Assembly (NCBI GenBank): GCA_947378785.1
Contig: CANCLK010000015.1
Location: 1-51,918 of the forward strand
Direction of reading: 5' to 3'
DNA from: Comamonadaceae bacterium
Lineage (GTDB): Bacteria > Pseudomonadota > Gammaproteobacteria > Burkholderiales > Burkholderiaceae_C
DNA: 51,918 nucleotides
Shown one piece after another: positions 32,027 through 40,897 of the stretch; the first letter of the stretch is position 1; every line of letters begins with the position of its first letter. Under the pieces are notes generated by a model that was given only the letters and a program-made list of their open reading frames with translations, was not told the DNA's origin and did not search any database. The position numbers and the translations under genes were made by a program.

Positions 32027-34681
32027 ATGACGCACAAGAGTTCGCCCCTCCCCGCATTGCCCACACCGACCACTTCCCCGAAGCCTCCAGAAGCTGCCGA
32101 GACTTCGCCTGAAATGGCACCTTTTCCGACTGCTGATCCCGTCGATTTGGGCGGTGCGTTGGCTCCCTTGGTGGGGCGCAAGACGCCGATCATCGGGATT
32201 GGTGCTTCGGCGGGCGGGCTGGAAGCGTTGGAGCAATTTTTTTCACATGTATCGCCGACGAGTGGCTTGGCTTATGTCGTGGTGCAACATCTCGACCCCG
32301 TCAAGGAAAGCTTGTTGCCAGACCTGTTGCAACGCTACAGCCAGATGCCGGTGGTGCTGGTACGCGACATCACCTTGGTCGAGGCCAACCATGTGTATGT
32401 GGCACCGCCAGGCTTTGAAGTCACCTTGCTGCATGGGGTGTTGCATTTGCTGAAACCCGTGGCACCGCGTGGTTTGCAGTTGCCGATTGATTTTTTTCTG
32501 CGCGCGTTGGCTCTGGACCAACAGGCCAATGCGGCCGGCGTGATTTTGTCGGGCATGGGCTCTGATGGCACGCTGGGCCTGCGTGCCCTGAAAGAAAGAG
32601 CCGGCGGCGTGTTTGTGCAAACGCCCGGGACCGCCATGTTTGATGCGATGCCGCGCAACGCCGTCGATTCTGGCTTGGCCGACGTGGTGGCGCCAGCTGA
32701 CCAGCTGCCTGAAAAAATTGTGGCTTATTTTTCGCACCCGTTGTTGGTGGGGCCGCTGGATGAGCGCATGGCCGACCGGCTGCACAACGCCTTGGAAAAA
32801 ATCTTGATTCTGGTGCGCGCCCACACCGGACACGATTTCACCGAGTACAAAAAAAGCACGGTGTACCGGCGGATTCAGCGGCGGATGGCGATTCACCAGA
32901 TTGACGGCGTCGATGACTATGTGAAATACCTTCGCGAAAACCCAGTCGAAGCCGAGCTGCTGTTCAAAGAACTGCTGATTGGCGTGACGTGTTTTTTTCG
33001 CGACCCGGAGGTCTGGCAACATGTCAAGCTCGAAGTGCTGCCAGCGCTGTTGGCCGCCTACCCCGCAGGCGGCGAGTTGCGCGCTTGGGTACCGGCTTGC
33101 TCGACCGGTGAAGAGGCCTACACACTGGCTATTTTGTTTGTTGAAGCCTTGGCAGAACTCAAGCCGGCGGGGCGATTCACGTTGCAGATTTTTGCCACGG
33201 ACATGGACAAAGACGCGATCGAAAAAGGCCGTACCGGTTTTTATCCTGAGAACATCGCCAGCGATGTATCACCCGAACGCTTGGCACGCTTTTTTACCAA
33301 GGTGCCTGGGGGCTACAACGTCAGCAAAGCAATTCGCAGCATGATTATTTTTGCCCCGCAAAGCCTAGCCAGCGACCCGCCGTTTGCCAAGCTGCATGTG
33401 TTGAGTTGTCGCAACCTGCTGATTTATCTGGAAGCAGAACTGCAGCAAAAATTAGTGCGTATGTTTCACAGCAGTCTCAATCCCGGTGGTTACTTGGTGC
33501 TGGGTAAGGCGGAGACGGTCGGTGTCGCCAACAACATGTTTGCCGCGGTCGGTGCCAAGACCCGTATATACCGTCGGCTGGGGGGCGCCCGTGGACAGGG
33601 GGCGCTGGCTTTTCCGTTGCAAGGCAAGGTGGCGCGCATGAAGGCGCAAGAGTTGACCGTGCGAGCTGCAGCCGTGCCCAGCTTGCAAACGCTGGCGGAC
33701 CAGCTGCTGATGAAAAAATTTGCTCCCACGGCGGTGCTGGTGACCGGTCAGGGCGACATCGTGTACTTCAGCGGTAAGACGTCTAAATACCTCGAGCCCC
33801 CTGCCGGCAAAGCGAACTTGAACCTGTTCGCGATGTTGCGGCCTAGCTTGCGGCAACCGTTGGCGGACATTTTTTATCGCACAGTTCGACAAAAAGTCGC
33901 CGCCAAGATGGACGCAGTGTCACTGGGCGAGAACGGCGTTGGGTCGACCGTTCGGATCAGCGTTGAGCCGGTGGAAGAGCTCAAGGCGCTCGATGGCATG
34001 TTCATGGTGGTTTTTTCAGACATGGGGCCTGTGCCGGCGCAAGCCGTTAAGCCCGTGTCTGGCGAGCCACCCAAAGATGCTCGCGTGCCCGAACTGATGC
34101 TTGAACTGGCGCGTGCACGCGAGGAACATCAGGCCACGCGGGAAGAAATGCAGACCTCGCAGGAAGAGCTCAAGTCCGCCAACGAAGAGTTGCAGTCAGC
34201 CAATGAAGAGCTCACCACTTCGCGTGAAGAAATGCAGTCGATGAACGAAGAGTTGCAAACTGTCAATTCTGAGCTGCAGACGCGGGTCGATGCGTTTGGT
34301 CGGGCCAACGACGACATGGAAAACCTGCTCAACAGCACCGACATTGCCACGCTGTTTTTGGACCGCCTGTTGCATGTCCGGCGCTTCACACTCCGCGCCA
34401 CCCACATCATCAAGTTGATTCCTGGCGACATTGGCCGGCCGATTTCAGACCTCACCACGGACCTGAAAGCTGACCTGTCGACCGATGCGGCCGACGTCTT
34501 GCGCACCTTGATTTTCAGAGAGAAAGATGTCGAGGCCTCTGGCAACCGCTGGTTTCGGGTGCGCATCATGCCTTACCGGACGCAGGACAACCGGATTGAC
34601 GGCGTGGTGATCACCTTCACCGACATCACCTCACCGAAGTCGCTGGAATCCAGTGTGCAAGCCAAGGCGCCACACAGCTGA
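32027..34681 (+). CDS. CheB-CheR fusion (methylesterase/methyltransferase) with coiled coil and PAS
   Basis: An 884-aa cytoplasmic protein. After a Pro/Thr-rich head (1-50) comes a CheB methylesterase domain with its triad readable: Ser61 (GASAGGLE), His88 (QHLDP) and Asp180 (GMGSDGT). The CheR methyltransferase domain (about 255-520) has TVYRRIQRRM, TCFFRDPEVW, WVPACSTGEEAYTLAI, FATDMDKDAIEKG and LSCRNLLIYL. A linker/PAS-like segment follows, then a heptad-rich coiled coil (about 690-765, repeated EELxSANEEL units) and a final PAS domain (about 770-875). No histidine kinase domain is present, though many homologues carry one. ATG 32027 has no ribosome-binding site, and an in-frame TTG at 31922 exists. 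Target receptors are not in the window. Confidence 0.92.
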   Translation: MTHKSSPLPALPTPTTSPKPPEAAETSPEMAPFPTADPVDLGGALAPLVGRKTPIIGIGASAGGLEALEQFFSHVSPTSGLAYVVVQHLDPVKESLLPDLLQRYSQMPVVLVRDITLVEANHVYVAPPGFEVTLLHGVLHLLKPVAPRGLQLPIDFFLRALALDQQANAAGVILSGMGSDGTLGLRALKERAGGVFVQTPGTAMFDAMPRNAVDSGLADVVAPADQLPEKIVAYFSHPLLVGPLDERMADRLHNALEKILILVRAHTGHDFTEYKKSTVYRRIQRRMAIHQIDGVDDYVKYLRENPVEAELLFKELLIGVTCFFRDPEVWQHVKLEVLPALLAAYPAGGELRAWVPACSTGEEAYTLAILFVEALAELKPAGRFTLQIFATDMDKDAIEKGRTGFYPENIASDVSPERLARFFTKVPGGYNVSKAIRSMIIFAPQSLASDPPFAKLHVLSCRNLLIYLEAELQQKLVRMFHSSLNPGGYLVLGKAETVGVANNMFAAVGAKTRIYRRLGGARGQGALAFPLQGKVARMKAQELTVRAAAVPSLQTLADQLLMKKFAPTAVLVTGQGDIVYFSGKTSKYLEPPAGKANLNLFAMLRPSLRQPLADIFYRTVRQKVAAKMDAVSLGENGVGSTVRISVEPVEELKALDGMFMVVFSDMGPVPAQAVKPVSGEPPKDARVPELMLELARAREEHQATREEMQTSQEELKSANEELQSANEELTTSREEMQSMNEELQTVNSELQTRVDAFGRANDDMENLLNSTDIATLFLDRLLHVRRFTLRATHIIKLIPGDIGRPISDLTTDLKADLSTDAADVLRTLIFREKDVEASGNRWFRVRIMPYRTQDNRIDGVVITFTDITSPKSLESSVQAKAPHS

Positions 34682-34796
34682 GCTGGGTCAGCACTTCCGC
34701 TGTGTCCTACAGGTGATTCAACAGCGTCTGACGGCGGCCGCTCAGCGCCGTCATTACGATCATCGTTCCTTGAAAAATCCACACCCTTGAGAACGC

Positions 34797-35012
34797 ATGA
34801 CAGACCCGAAGCAAGCGCCAAAGCATGTACAGAAACTTGGCCCACGCAACCTAGCTTCTAGTGAAGCCAGTGCGACAAATGCGCAGAATGCCAGCCAAGC
34901 AAATGCCGCGCTGTGTTGGCCTTTTCCGGCCGGTAGCCAGAACGAGACCGACAAAGCCGTCAAGCTCAAGCCCTATGTGCCGCCCAAACGCCGCACGCTG
35001 AATCAATACTGA
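34797..35012 (+). CDS. Hypothetical small protein
   Basis: A 71-aa frame, Asn/Ala/Gln-rich and basic at the ends, ending PKRRTLNQY. It has no recognisable domain, signal peptide or membrane segment. TTGAGAA just upstream of the ATG is a weak ribosome-binding site. It sits in a 353-base stretch with no other gene candidate (34682-35035). It may be a real small protein or a chance frame; the low-complexity composition is of little help. Confidence 0.4.
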   Translation: MTDPKQAPKHVQKLGPRNLASSEASATNAQNASQANAALCWPFPAGSQNETDKAVKLKPYVPPKRRTLNQY

Positions 35013-35035
35013 TGTTGGGCGGCTGGGTTGAAGAC

Positions 35036-35344
35036 TCAGGCGGTGCTGGTTTCCCTGCGCACGTTGTGCTTGACTTGGGGTGTCCACGGACCGGGCGCAG
35101 GCACTAATGGGGTGCGTTTATCGATGATTCGCGGACCGCGTTTGGTGTCATCGCCAGCCAATTTGAGCCAGTTCAGCATGCCTGCCCGGGCGGCTTTTTC
35201 AAACGAGTCGTAGGGCTCTTCAGCCATCACGAATCGGTGATCAAACACCATGCTTCCGTCATTGCTTTCAAGCAAAGCCCAGTGAAAAAGGCCCGGACTG
35301 GGCTCATTCACGGTGAGGGCGATGGGTCGTAAGTGGTTGGCCAT
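35036..35344 (-). CDS. Conserved-looking hypothetical protein
   Basis: A protein of about 102 aa with no family I recognise. The start is ATG 35344 because AAAGGAA lies a few bases upstream; the longer frame to 35410 lacks one. A compact alpha/beta-looking sequence (HWALLESNDGSMVFDHRFVMAEEPYDSFEKAARAGMLNWLKL) is followed by a basic proline-rich tail (VPAPGPWTPQVKHNVRRE). It is cytoplasmic, with no signal or membrane segment. It is divergent from the BON lipoprotein gene across 335 bases. Confidence 0.6.
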   Translation of the reverse strand: MANHLRPIALTVNEPSPGLFHWALLESNDGSMVFDHRFVMAEEPYDSFEKAARAGMLNWLKLAGDDTKRGPRIIDKRTPLVPAPGPWTPQVKHNVRRETSTA

Positions 35345-35679
35345 ATATTCCTTTGCAGAGTCAGGATGCAAGCTTGAATGGCCGTCGCAAAAAGCACTGT
35401 AGGCGGGCACCGCAGCGCACAGTAGGACCCGCCGGATAAGTACTTATAAACAATTCATTCAGTTGTGATAAAGGTTCAAAATGTGATGTTATTTTTAGAT
35501 GGGTGCGGCGTATTTGACTACAGCTTGTGAGGCGGCCGTTGCCGAATGGCAGAGCTCACAGACTACAGACGCTGAAAACGGTGCGTGTAACGATGTCTGA
35601 ACGGTAAAAACGCCGCCAAGCCAACCCGGGCAGCTTCGTCTTGGGCACTTTAAAGCAAGCCATTCTTAAAGGACTCACC
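35345..35679. other. Intergenic stretch without a gene
   Basis: 335 bases between a divergent hypothetical gene and the BON lipoprotein gene. A run of AT-rich sequence (about 35440-35500, including ACTTATAAACAATTCATTC and TTGTGATAAAGG) probably holds promoters. AAAGGA directly before ATG 35680 is the ribosome-binding site of the BON gene. I see no RNA gene or repeat in it. Confidence 0.6.
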
Positions 35680-35991
35680 ATGAAACATTTCGCACGTATC
35701 TCGGTTCTCGTTGCCGCTAGCGCCATGGCCGTGCTAACCGGTTGCGCCTCAACTGCCCAGCAAGAATCGGCTGGCCAATACATCGATGACACGACCATCA
35801 CCACGCGGGTCAAAACGGCTATCTACCAAGACCCGATGCTCAAGTCGGCCGAGATCAATGTTGAAACCTTCAAAGGCCGCGTTCAGCTCAGCGGCTTTGT
35901 CAGCACGCGGCCCAGCATAGAACGCGCTGGCGTTGTGGCCAAGGGCATCAAAGGGGTGACCGCCGTCAGCAACGACTTGAGGCTCAAATGA
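35680..35991 (+). CDS. BON-domain lipoprotein (OsmY-like)
   Basis: A 103-aa secreted protein. The N-terminal signal ends in a lipobox (LTGC), so it should be anchored in a membrane as a lipoprotein. The mature part is one BON domain (DDTTITTRVKTAIYQDPMLK to the end, with VQLSGFVSTRPSIERA and VKGIKGVTAVSNDL-like blocks), a fold that binds phospholipid or the envelope and is common in stress-induced proteins. Its stop overlaps the start of the next lipoprotein gene. A strong terminator follows the pair. Confidence 0.88.
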   Translation: MKHFARISVLVAASAMAVLTGCASTAQQESAGQYIDDTTITTRVKTAIYQDPMLKSAEINVETFKGRVQLSGFVSTRPSIERAGVVAKGIKGVTAVSNDLRLK

Positions 35992-36215
35992 GCACCGCCG
36001 GCATCACATCAGGCCGCGCTTTGACCACACTCGGTCTGGCTGTGCTGATGGGTCTAGGGGGTTGCGCCGGTATCTCCCCGCGTGAACAGAACACCGCCGC
36101 GGGCGCTGGTATTGGTGCCGTGGCTGGCTCCATCCTGACGGGTGGCAGCACCATCGGCACAGTGGGTGGCGCGGCCATCGGCGGCATCATCGGTAACGAA
36201 GCCGCGAAAAAGTAA
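35988..36215 (+). CDS. Glycine-zipper lipoprotein (OsmB-like)
   Basis: A 75-aa envelope protein. A signal peptide with lipobox (LGGC) is followed by a glycine-zipper domain, GAGIGAVAGSILTGGSTIGTVGGAAIGGIIGNEAAKK, with small residues at about every fourth position, of the type found in Glycine-zipper 2TM and OsmB proteins. Start ATGA overlap with the BON gene shows co-translation. Likely an envelope stress protein; the function of such proteins is not well defined. Confidence 0.85.
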   Translation: MSTAGITSGRALTTLGLAVLMGLGGCAGISPREQNTAAGAGIGAVAGSILTGGSTIGTVGGAAIGGIIGNEAAKK

Positions 36216-36239
36216 CAGAGCCAGCGCGTTTGTGATCAG

Positions 36240-36280
36240 AAGGCCGGACCGTGCGAGAGCTCGGTCCGGCCTTCTTTTTG
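36240..36280 (+). terminator. Rho-independent terminator after the lipoprotein pair
   Basis: A perfect 12-bp stem, AAGGCCGGACCG (36240-36251) pairing with CGGTCCGGCCTT (36262-36273), has a 10-base loop and is followed by CTTTTT. It is the strongest terminator in the window and separates the lipoproteins from the atzF promoter. Confidence 0.93.
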
Positions 36281-36318
36281 GAGAGCGTGAAAAGCACCAC
36301 ACCTGCGTGGCACAGCAC

Positions 36319-36347
36319 TTGCATTGGTCCTTGTATACAAGTATGGA
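36319..36347 (+). promoter_or_regulatory. atzF promoter overlapping a GntR-type palindrome
   Basis: TTGCAT (36319-36324, -35) and TATGGA (36342-36347, -10) are separated by exactly 17 bases. The spacer contains CTTGTATACAAG (36330-36341), a perfect 12-bp palindrome of the TTGTATACAA type used by many FCD-GntR regulators. A repressor bound there would block RNA polymerase. The start codon is 23 bases after the -10 box. Confidence 0.6.
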
Positions 36348-36370
36348 TGCCTTCAGTTGGTGCAACGCTC

Positions 36371-38131
36371 ATGAACACAGAATCGACTTTGGTTTACACA
36401 GGAGAGGCAGACCCTGCGACGCAGGTTTTTGCCGACCCGGATTGCGCCTGGATTCAGCGCCTAGCCGTGCCGTTGGTGGACGCAGCGCTGACGGCTACAA
36501 GCGCGCCCAAGCCTTTGGCCGGACTTCGCTTTGCGGTCAAAGACAACGTGGATGTTGTTGGCCTCACCACCACGGCGGGCTGCCCATCTTTCGCGTTTGA
36601 TGCAGATGCCAGCGCACAAGTGGTGCAGCGGCTGCTCCAAGATGGTGCGGCGCTGTTTGGTAAAACAAATCTCGATCAATTCGCCTGCGGTTTGAATGGC
36701 ACGCGCTCACCCTATGGGGCTGTGCCGAATGCGTTTAACCCAGCCTATGTCTCGGGCGGTTCGAGCTCTGGCTCTGCGTATGTTGTGGCCAGTGGGCAGG
36801 TGGATTTTTCATTGGGCACAGACACTGCCGGTTCAGGCCGTGTGCCTGCTGGCCTCAACAACATTGTGGGCTTGAAGCCATCACGCGGACTCGTCAGCAC
36901 GCGCGGTGTCTTGCCGGCAGCGCAAAGCGTTGATTGCGTTTCTATCTTTGCGTGCACCGTGGCTAAGGCTGTGCAAGTGCTTGAAAGCGCGATGGCGCAC
37001 GACCCGCTCGACGCCTATTCGCGCCAGCTGACATTGGCGAGCGAAGCATTTCCCGTCAGCTTCAAATTCGGTGTGCCTGACCAGCTCGAATTTTTTGGCG
37101 ACACCTTGGCAGAAGCGGCTTTCGGTGAGGCCGTGCTGCGTCTGCAAGGGATGGGCGGCACAGCGGTCGAACTGGACTTCGCACCCTTCAAGCAAGCGGC
37201 GCAGCTGCTCTACGGCAGTGCGCTGGTGGCAGAGCGCTATGCCGCCATCCGGCCGTTTTTTGACAAGCATGAAGCCGAGGTGATCGAGCCGGTGCGAAGC
37301 ATCATCGCGGAAGGTCGTCAGTACAGTGCGGCGGACCTGTTTGACGCACAAACTCAACTCAAACTGCTTGGCCAGCGGGCCGATGCTTTGTGGCACGGTC
37401 TCGATCTGTTGGTGGTGCCTACTGCGCCGACGCACTACAGCGTGGCGTCCATGCTTCAAATTCCGGTGGAGCTGAATCGCCGCTTGGGTGAGTACACCAA
37501 CTTTGTCAATTTGTTGGATTACGCGGCCCTCTCGGTACCCAGCGCCATGCGCTCTGACGGCTTGCCTTTTGGCATCACCTTGATTGGCCGATGCGGCAGT
37601 GATTGGCAACTCGCCGAACTCGGACAGCGTTACCACCACCTCACCGGTTTGACACAAGGCGCGACCGGCGTGCCACTGCCCGCGCCACAACCGATCAAAG
37701 GGTTGACAGCGAAACCACGCGCCCAGGGTCGCGTGCGCGTGGCCGTGGTGGGCGCGCATTTGTCAGGCATGCCGCTGAACAGCCAACTCACCGAGCGCGG
37801 TGCCACCTTGGTGCGCGTCACCAGCACCGCAGCCGACTATCGCTTGTATGCCCTACCGGGCACAACACCGCCCAAGCCCGGTTTGCTGCGCGTCGCAGTA
37901 GGCCAAGGTAGCGCCATTGCGCTGGAAGTCTGGGACATGCCGCTGCAGCACTACGGGTCATTTGTGGCCATGATTCCAGCCCCGCTGGGCATTGGCACCT
38001 TGACGCTGGCAGATGGCAGCAGCGTGCAGGGCTTTGTCTGTGACGCCGAAGCATTGCGCGACGCCAAAGACATCACTCACCTAGGCGGCTGGCGCGCCTA
38101 CATCGCTTCTTTGCAAGCGACGAACGCTTGA
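36371..38131 (+). CDS. atzF: Allophanate hydrolase
   Basis: A 586-aa amidase-signature enzyme converting allophanate to ammonia and CO2. The Ser-cisSer-Lys centre is readable: Lys57 (FAVKDN), a cis-Ser near 131 (GGSSSGSA) and nucleophile Ser155 (TDTAGSGRVP). A C-terminal domain (about 460-586), characteristic of AtzF/DUR1-type enzymes, begins after KGLTAKPRAQGRVRVAVVGAHL. The 586 residues are close to the usual 600. ATG 36371 lies after the promoter/operator and gives the usual N-terminus. It heads the operon with an ABC transporter and atzG, atzE and atzH. It is not fused to urea carboxylase, so the allophanate must come from another source such as AtzE-type deamination. Confidence 0.9.
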   Translation: MNTESTLVYTGEADPATQVFADPDCAWIQRLAVPLVDAALTATSAPKPLAGLRFAVKDNVDVVGLTTTAGCPSFAFDADASAQVVQRLLQDGAALFGKTNLDQFACGLNGTRSPYGAVPNAFNPAYVSGGSSSGSAYVVASGQVDFSLGTDTAGSGRVPAGLNNIVGLKPSRGLVSTRGVLPAAQSVDCVSIFACTVAKAVQVLESAMAHDPLDAYSRQLTLASEAFPVSFKFGVPDQLEFFGDTLAEAAFGEAVLRLQGMGGTAVELDFAPFKQAAQLLYGSALVAERYAAIRPFFDKHEAEVIEPVRSIIAEGRQYSAADLFDAQTQLKLLGQRADALWHGLDLLVVPTAPTHYSVASMLQIPVELNRRLGEYTNFVNLLDYAALSVPSAMRSDGLPFGITLIGRCGSDWQLAELGQRYHHLTGLTQGATGVPLPAPQPIKGLTAKPRAQGRVRVAVVGAHLSGMPLNSQLTERGATLVRVTSTAADYRLYALPGTTPPKPGLLRVAVGQGSAIALEVWDMPLQHYGSFVAMIPAPLGIGTLTLADGSSVQGFVCDAEALRDAKDITHLGGWRAYIASLQATNA

Positions 38132-38174
38132 TTATTTTCACTCGTACTTACTCACTTTCCACAAGGAGATTTTC

Positions 38175-39191
38175 ATGACCTCACCCACAACTTCAACAAC
38201 GCCTGCTGGATTCACCGCATCCCGCAGAAAAATTCTACAAAGCGGCGCATCCATCATTGGCGCGCTCGGCATGCCGGCGATTGTGCGCGCCCAGTCGGGT
38301 CCAAAGATTCGTGTTGGTTACTGGCCGATTGCGGCCGGCCTGCCTTTTTACGCTGCTATCGAGCTGGGCTATTTCAAAGAGGCTGGGCTGAATGTAGAAG
38401 TCCAGCGTTTTGCAGGCGCTCAGCAGATCATGGAAGGCATGCTGGCCGACCGTTGCGACGCTAGCGCCAACGGCACGGGTTCGGGCAACATTGCCGTGGG
38501 CGAACTGGCCGCACCCGGTACCTTCAAGATTTTTTGCGCCAACCCAAGCAACTTGAAGAACGTGCTCGATGAAGTGATTGTTCCAGTGGCCAGCACGGCC
38601 AAAACCATGGCCGACTTGAAGGGTAAACGCGTTGGCTCCGGCCCCGGTATTCAGAACGTCACCTTGGCCAAAACAATTCTCGAGCGCGGCGGTGCGGTCG
38701 GTGCCACGGTGGTTGAACTGCCGATTGCGCAACACGTGGCGGCACTGGCAGCGGGTCAGATTGAAGGTGCCTATACGCTGGAGCCGACCGGCACCATCGG
38801 TCGCCTGAACGGCACCACGCGCGTGCTCGAAGCCGGCGTGGTGTCTCACTACGTTTTGGGTGACCCGATGGCCCCATGGTTTGGCGGCTCTGCTTCGCTG
38901 ACTTCTGGCTTCATCAAGGCGTATCCGGCCGAGGCCAAAAAATTCATCGCCGCCTACGGCAAGGGTGTGAACTATGTGCGGAGCAAGCCTGTTGAAGCGC
39001 GCCAATACCTCAAGGGGTACACCGCCATTGAGGGTGCGTTAACCGCTGAAGTCCCGCTGGCCGCTTACACCATGTACAACGAGTTCAAGCCAGCAGACGT
39101 CGCTCACTTTCAAAAGTTCTTCGATCTTTTTTCTGAGCGCGGCATATTTAAATCGCGGCTCATGGTGGACTCCATGCTTTACAAAGCCTGA
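38175..39191 (+). CDS. ABC transporter substrate-binding protein (NMT1/TauA-like), Tat signal
   Basis: A 338-aa binding protein. The N-terminus has SRRKILQSGASIIGALGMPAIVRAQ, a twin-arginine-type signal. The mature protein starts RVGYWPIAAGLPFYAAIELGYFKEAGLNVEV and has the SsuA/NMT1/TauA architecture that binds nitrates, sulfonates, thiamine precursors or ureides. AAGGAG precedes the ATG. It lies 43 bases after atzF and 5 before the permease gene. Because the operon encodes allophanate-generating enzymes, a ureide or carboxylated urea is the likely ligand; this is inference. Confidence 0.9.
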   Translation: MTSPTTSTTPAGFTASRRKILQSGASIIGALGMPAIVRAQSGPKIRVGYWPIAAGLPFYAAIELGYFKEAGLNVEVQRFAGAQQIMEGMLADRCDASANGTGSGNIAVGELAAPGTFKIFCANPSNLKNVLDEVIVPVASTAKTMADLKGKRVGSGPGIQNVTLAKTILERGGAVGATVVELPIAQHVAALAAGQIEGAYTLEPTGTIGRLNGTTRVLEAGVVSHYVLGDPMAPWFGGSASLTSGFIKAYPAEAKKFIAAYGKGVNYVRSKPVEARQYLKGYTAIEGALTAEVPLAAYTMYNEFKPADVAHFQKFFDLFSERGIFKSRLMVDSMLYKA

Positions 39192-39196
39192 CCGCG

Positions 39197-40054
39197 ATGA
39201 CCACAACCTCCATCTCTACGACGCTGCCGGGTGCGGCCACCAAGCCCTGGGCGCCTGCGGTGTCCGGGTCGGCCGAGTTCGTGGCGGGCGTGCCACGCCA
39301 ACCCAGTTGGGACAAGGCCTTGCCTTTCATCGGCCCGGTGGTGCTCTTCATCGTCTGGGATTTGGCGGTGCGCCTGGGCTTCATCAAAGCCATCTTGTTG
39401 CCGCCGCCGCTGGATGCGCTGGGCGCGCTCATCACCGGCTTGGCGGGTGGTCCGTTGTTGCATGATTTTGGGATGACGGTATGGCGCACGGTACAGGCGT
39501 TTTTGATCGCGGCCATCGTTGGCATGCCTTTGGGCGTGCTGCTGGGCAGCTCCGAAAAAGCCTACCGCAGTGTTGAGTTTTTGATTGATTTCTTTCGCTC
39601 GACGCCGTCGTCGGCACTGATCCCGCTGTTCCTGATGATCTTCGGCGTGTCGGAGATCAACAAGGTGGCGATTGCCGCTTTTGGTGCGCTGCTGATTGTG
39701 GTGTTCAACAGCGCCTATGGTGTGATCAACGCCCGCAAGCAGCGCGTGATGGCGGCCAAGGTGATGGGCGCTTCACGCTGGCGTGTCTTCAAAGATGTGC
39801 TGATCTGGGAGAGCCTGCAGCCGAGTTTTGTCGGCCTTCGTTCTGCCGTGTCCATGGCACTGGTGATCGTCATCGTGGCAGAGATGTTCATCGGTGCTGA
39901 CAGTGGCCTAGGCAACCGCATCATCAACTCGCAGCAGGTCATGAATGTGCGCGACATGTATGCGTCCATTTTGGCTGCTGGTGCGCTGGGTTACGCCCTG
40001 AATATTTTGTTTCTGATGCTAGAAAAACGCATCGTTCACTGGAGTGGAAGATGA
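39197..40054 (+). CDS. ABC transporter permease (SsuC/TauC family)
   Basis: A 285-aa inner membrane protein with about six transmembrane segments. The cytoplasmic coupling loop VMGASRWRVFKDVLIWESLQPSFVGLRSAVSMAL is the EAA-type motif contacting the ATPase. It starts 5 bases after the binding-protein gene, and its stop overlaps the ATPase start. It belongs to the same importer as its neighbours. Confidence 0.92.
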   Translation: MTTTSISTTLPGAATKPWAPAVSGSAEFVAGVPRQPSWDKALPFIGPVVLFIVWDLAVRLGFIKAILLPPPLDALGALITGLAGGPLLHDFGMTVWRTVQAFLIAAIVGMPLGVLLGSSEKAYRSVEFLIDFFRSTPSSALIPLFLMIFGVSEINKVAIAAFGALLIVVFNSAYGVINARKQRVMAAKVMGASRWRVFKDVLIWESLQPSFVGLRSAVSMALVIVIVAEMFIGADSGLGNRIINSQQVMNVRDMYASILAAGALGYALNILFLMLEKRIVHWSGR

Positions 40055-40872
40055 GTGCAGTTCTCAATGCGCCTTTTTATGCGGATGTGCCGGTGCCGCC
40101 TTTTCGGCCTGGCCCGGTGGGCACGCACATCACCATCCGCGGTTTGACAAAATACTTTGCGGGCTGGCCGCTGTATGAGAACTTCGACCTAGATATTCCG
40201 AAGCATAAGATCACCTCGGTGTTTGGCCCCAACGGTTGCGGCAAGTCGACGCTGATCAACATGATCGCCGGGCTGGTGCCGATTGACGCGGGCGAAATTC
40301 TGTTCGATGGCAAGACCCTCAAAGACACCAAGATCGGCTATGTTTTTCAGAACTACCGAGAAGCACTTTTTCCGTGGATGCGGACCATCGACAACATCGC
40401 CTACCCGTTAAAGCTCGAAGGCAAGTCGAAAGCCGAAGTCGACCGACGCATGGCTGAGTTGGTGGCGTCTTTCGACGTCAAGTTCGATTTGAATCGCTAC
40501 CCCTACGAACTCTCGGGCGGGCAACAGCAAACCGCGTCCATCATGCGCGCGTTAGCCCCCAATCCAGAGGTTCTGTTTCTAGACGAACCGTTCTCGGCGT
40601 TGGACTTCGAGATGACGCTGTTCATCCGTGAAAAGCTGCAAGAAGTCTTCATGCAAACCGGCACCACCATGCTGCTGGTCTCGCACGACTTGGAAGAAGC
40701 CGTGTACCTCGCCGACGAAGTCTTGCTGCTGACCAAACGCCCCACCCGCGTGGCAGAAATACTGCCTTACACCGATGCCCGACCGCGCACAGTGGAGACG
40801 CTGACGGAGCCGAGTTTCATCCACGCCAAAAAACGCAGCTTGGAAGTTTTTCAGCGCGAAGTCCGGCGTTGA
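40051..40872 (+). CDS. ABC transporter ATP-binding protein (SsuB/TauB family)
   Basis: A 273-aa ATPase. Walker A is GPNGCGKST (about 66-74), Q-loop YVFQNYREALFPW, signature LSGGQQQTASIMRAL, Walker B VLFLDEPFSALD and H-loop LLVSHD. The typical small size and the lack of a C-terminal TOBE domain suit the SsuB/TauB class. The signature has a Thr-Ala-Ser after LSGGQQQ where many have RVA, a minor variation. It overlaps the permease by 4 bases and precedes atzG by 25. Confidence 0.94.
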   Translation: MSAVLNAPFYADVPVPPFRPGPVGTHITIRGLTKYFAGWPLYENFDLDIPKHKITSVFGPNGCGKSTLINMIAGLVPIDAGEILFDGKTLKDTKIGYVFQNYREALFPWMRTIDNIAYPLKLEGKSKAEVDRRMAELVASFDVKFDLNRYPYELSGGQQQTASIMRALAPNPEVLFLDEPFSALDFEMTLFIREKLQEVFMQTGTTMLLVSHDLEEAVYLADEVLLLTKRPTRVAEILPYTDARPRTVETLTEPSFIHAKKRSLEVFQREVRR

Positions 40873-40897
40873 ATCAATAACCTAGAAAGACGTTTGC

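Noticed and set aside
36251..36370. Extended N-terminus for the allophanate hydrolase from 36251
   Set aside because: It would begin inside the terminator stem and run across the promoter and operator; ATG 36371 gives the family-typical start.
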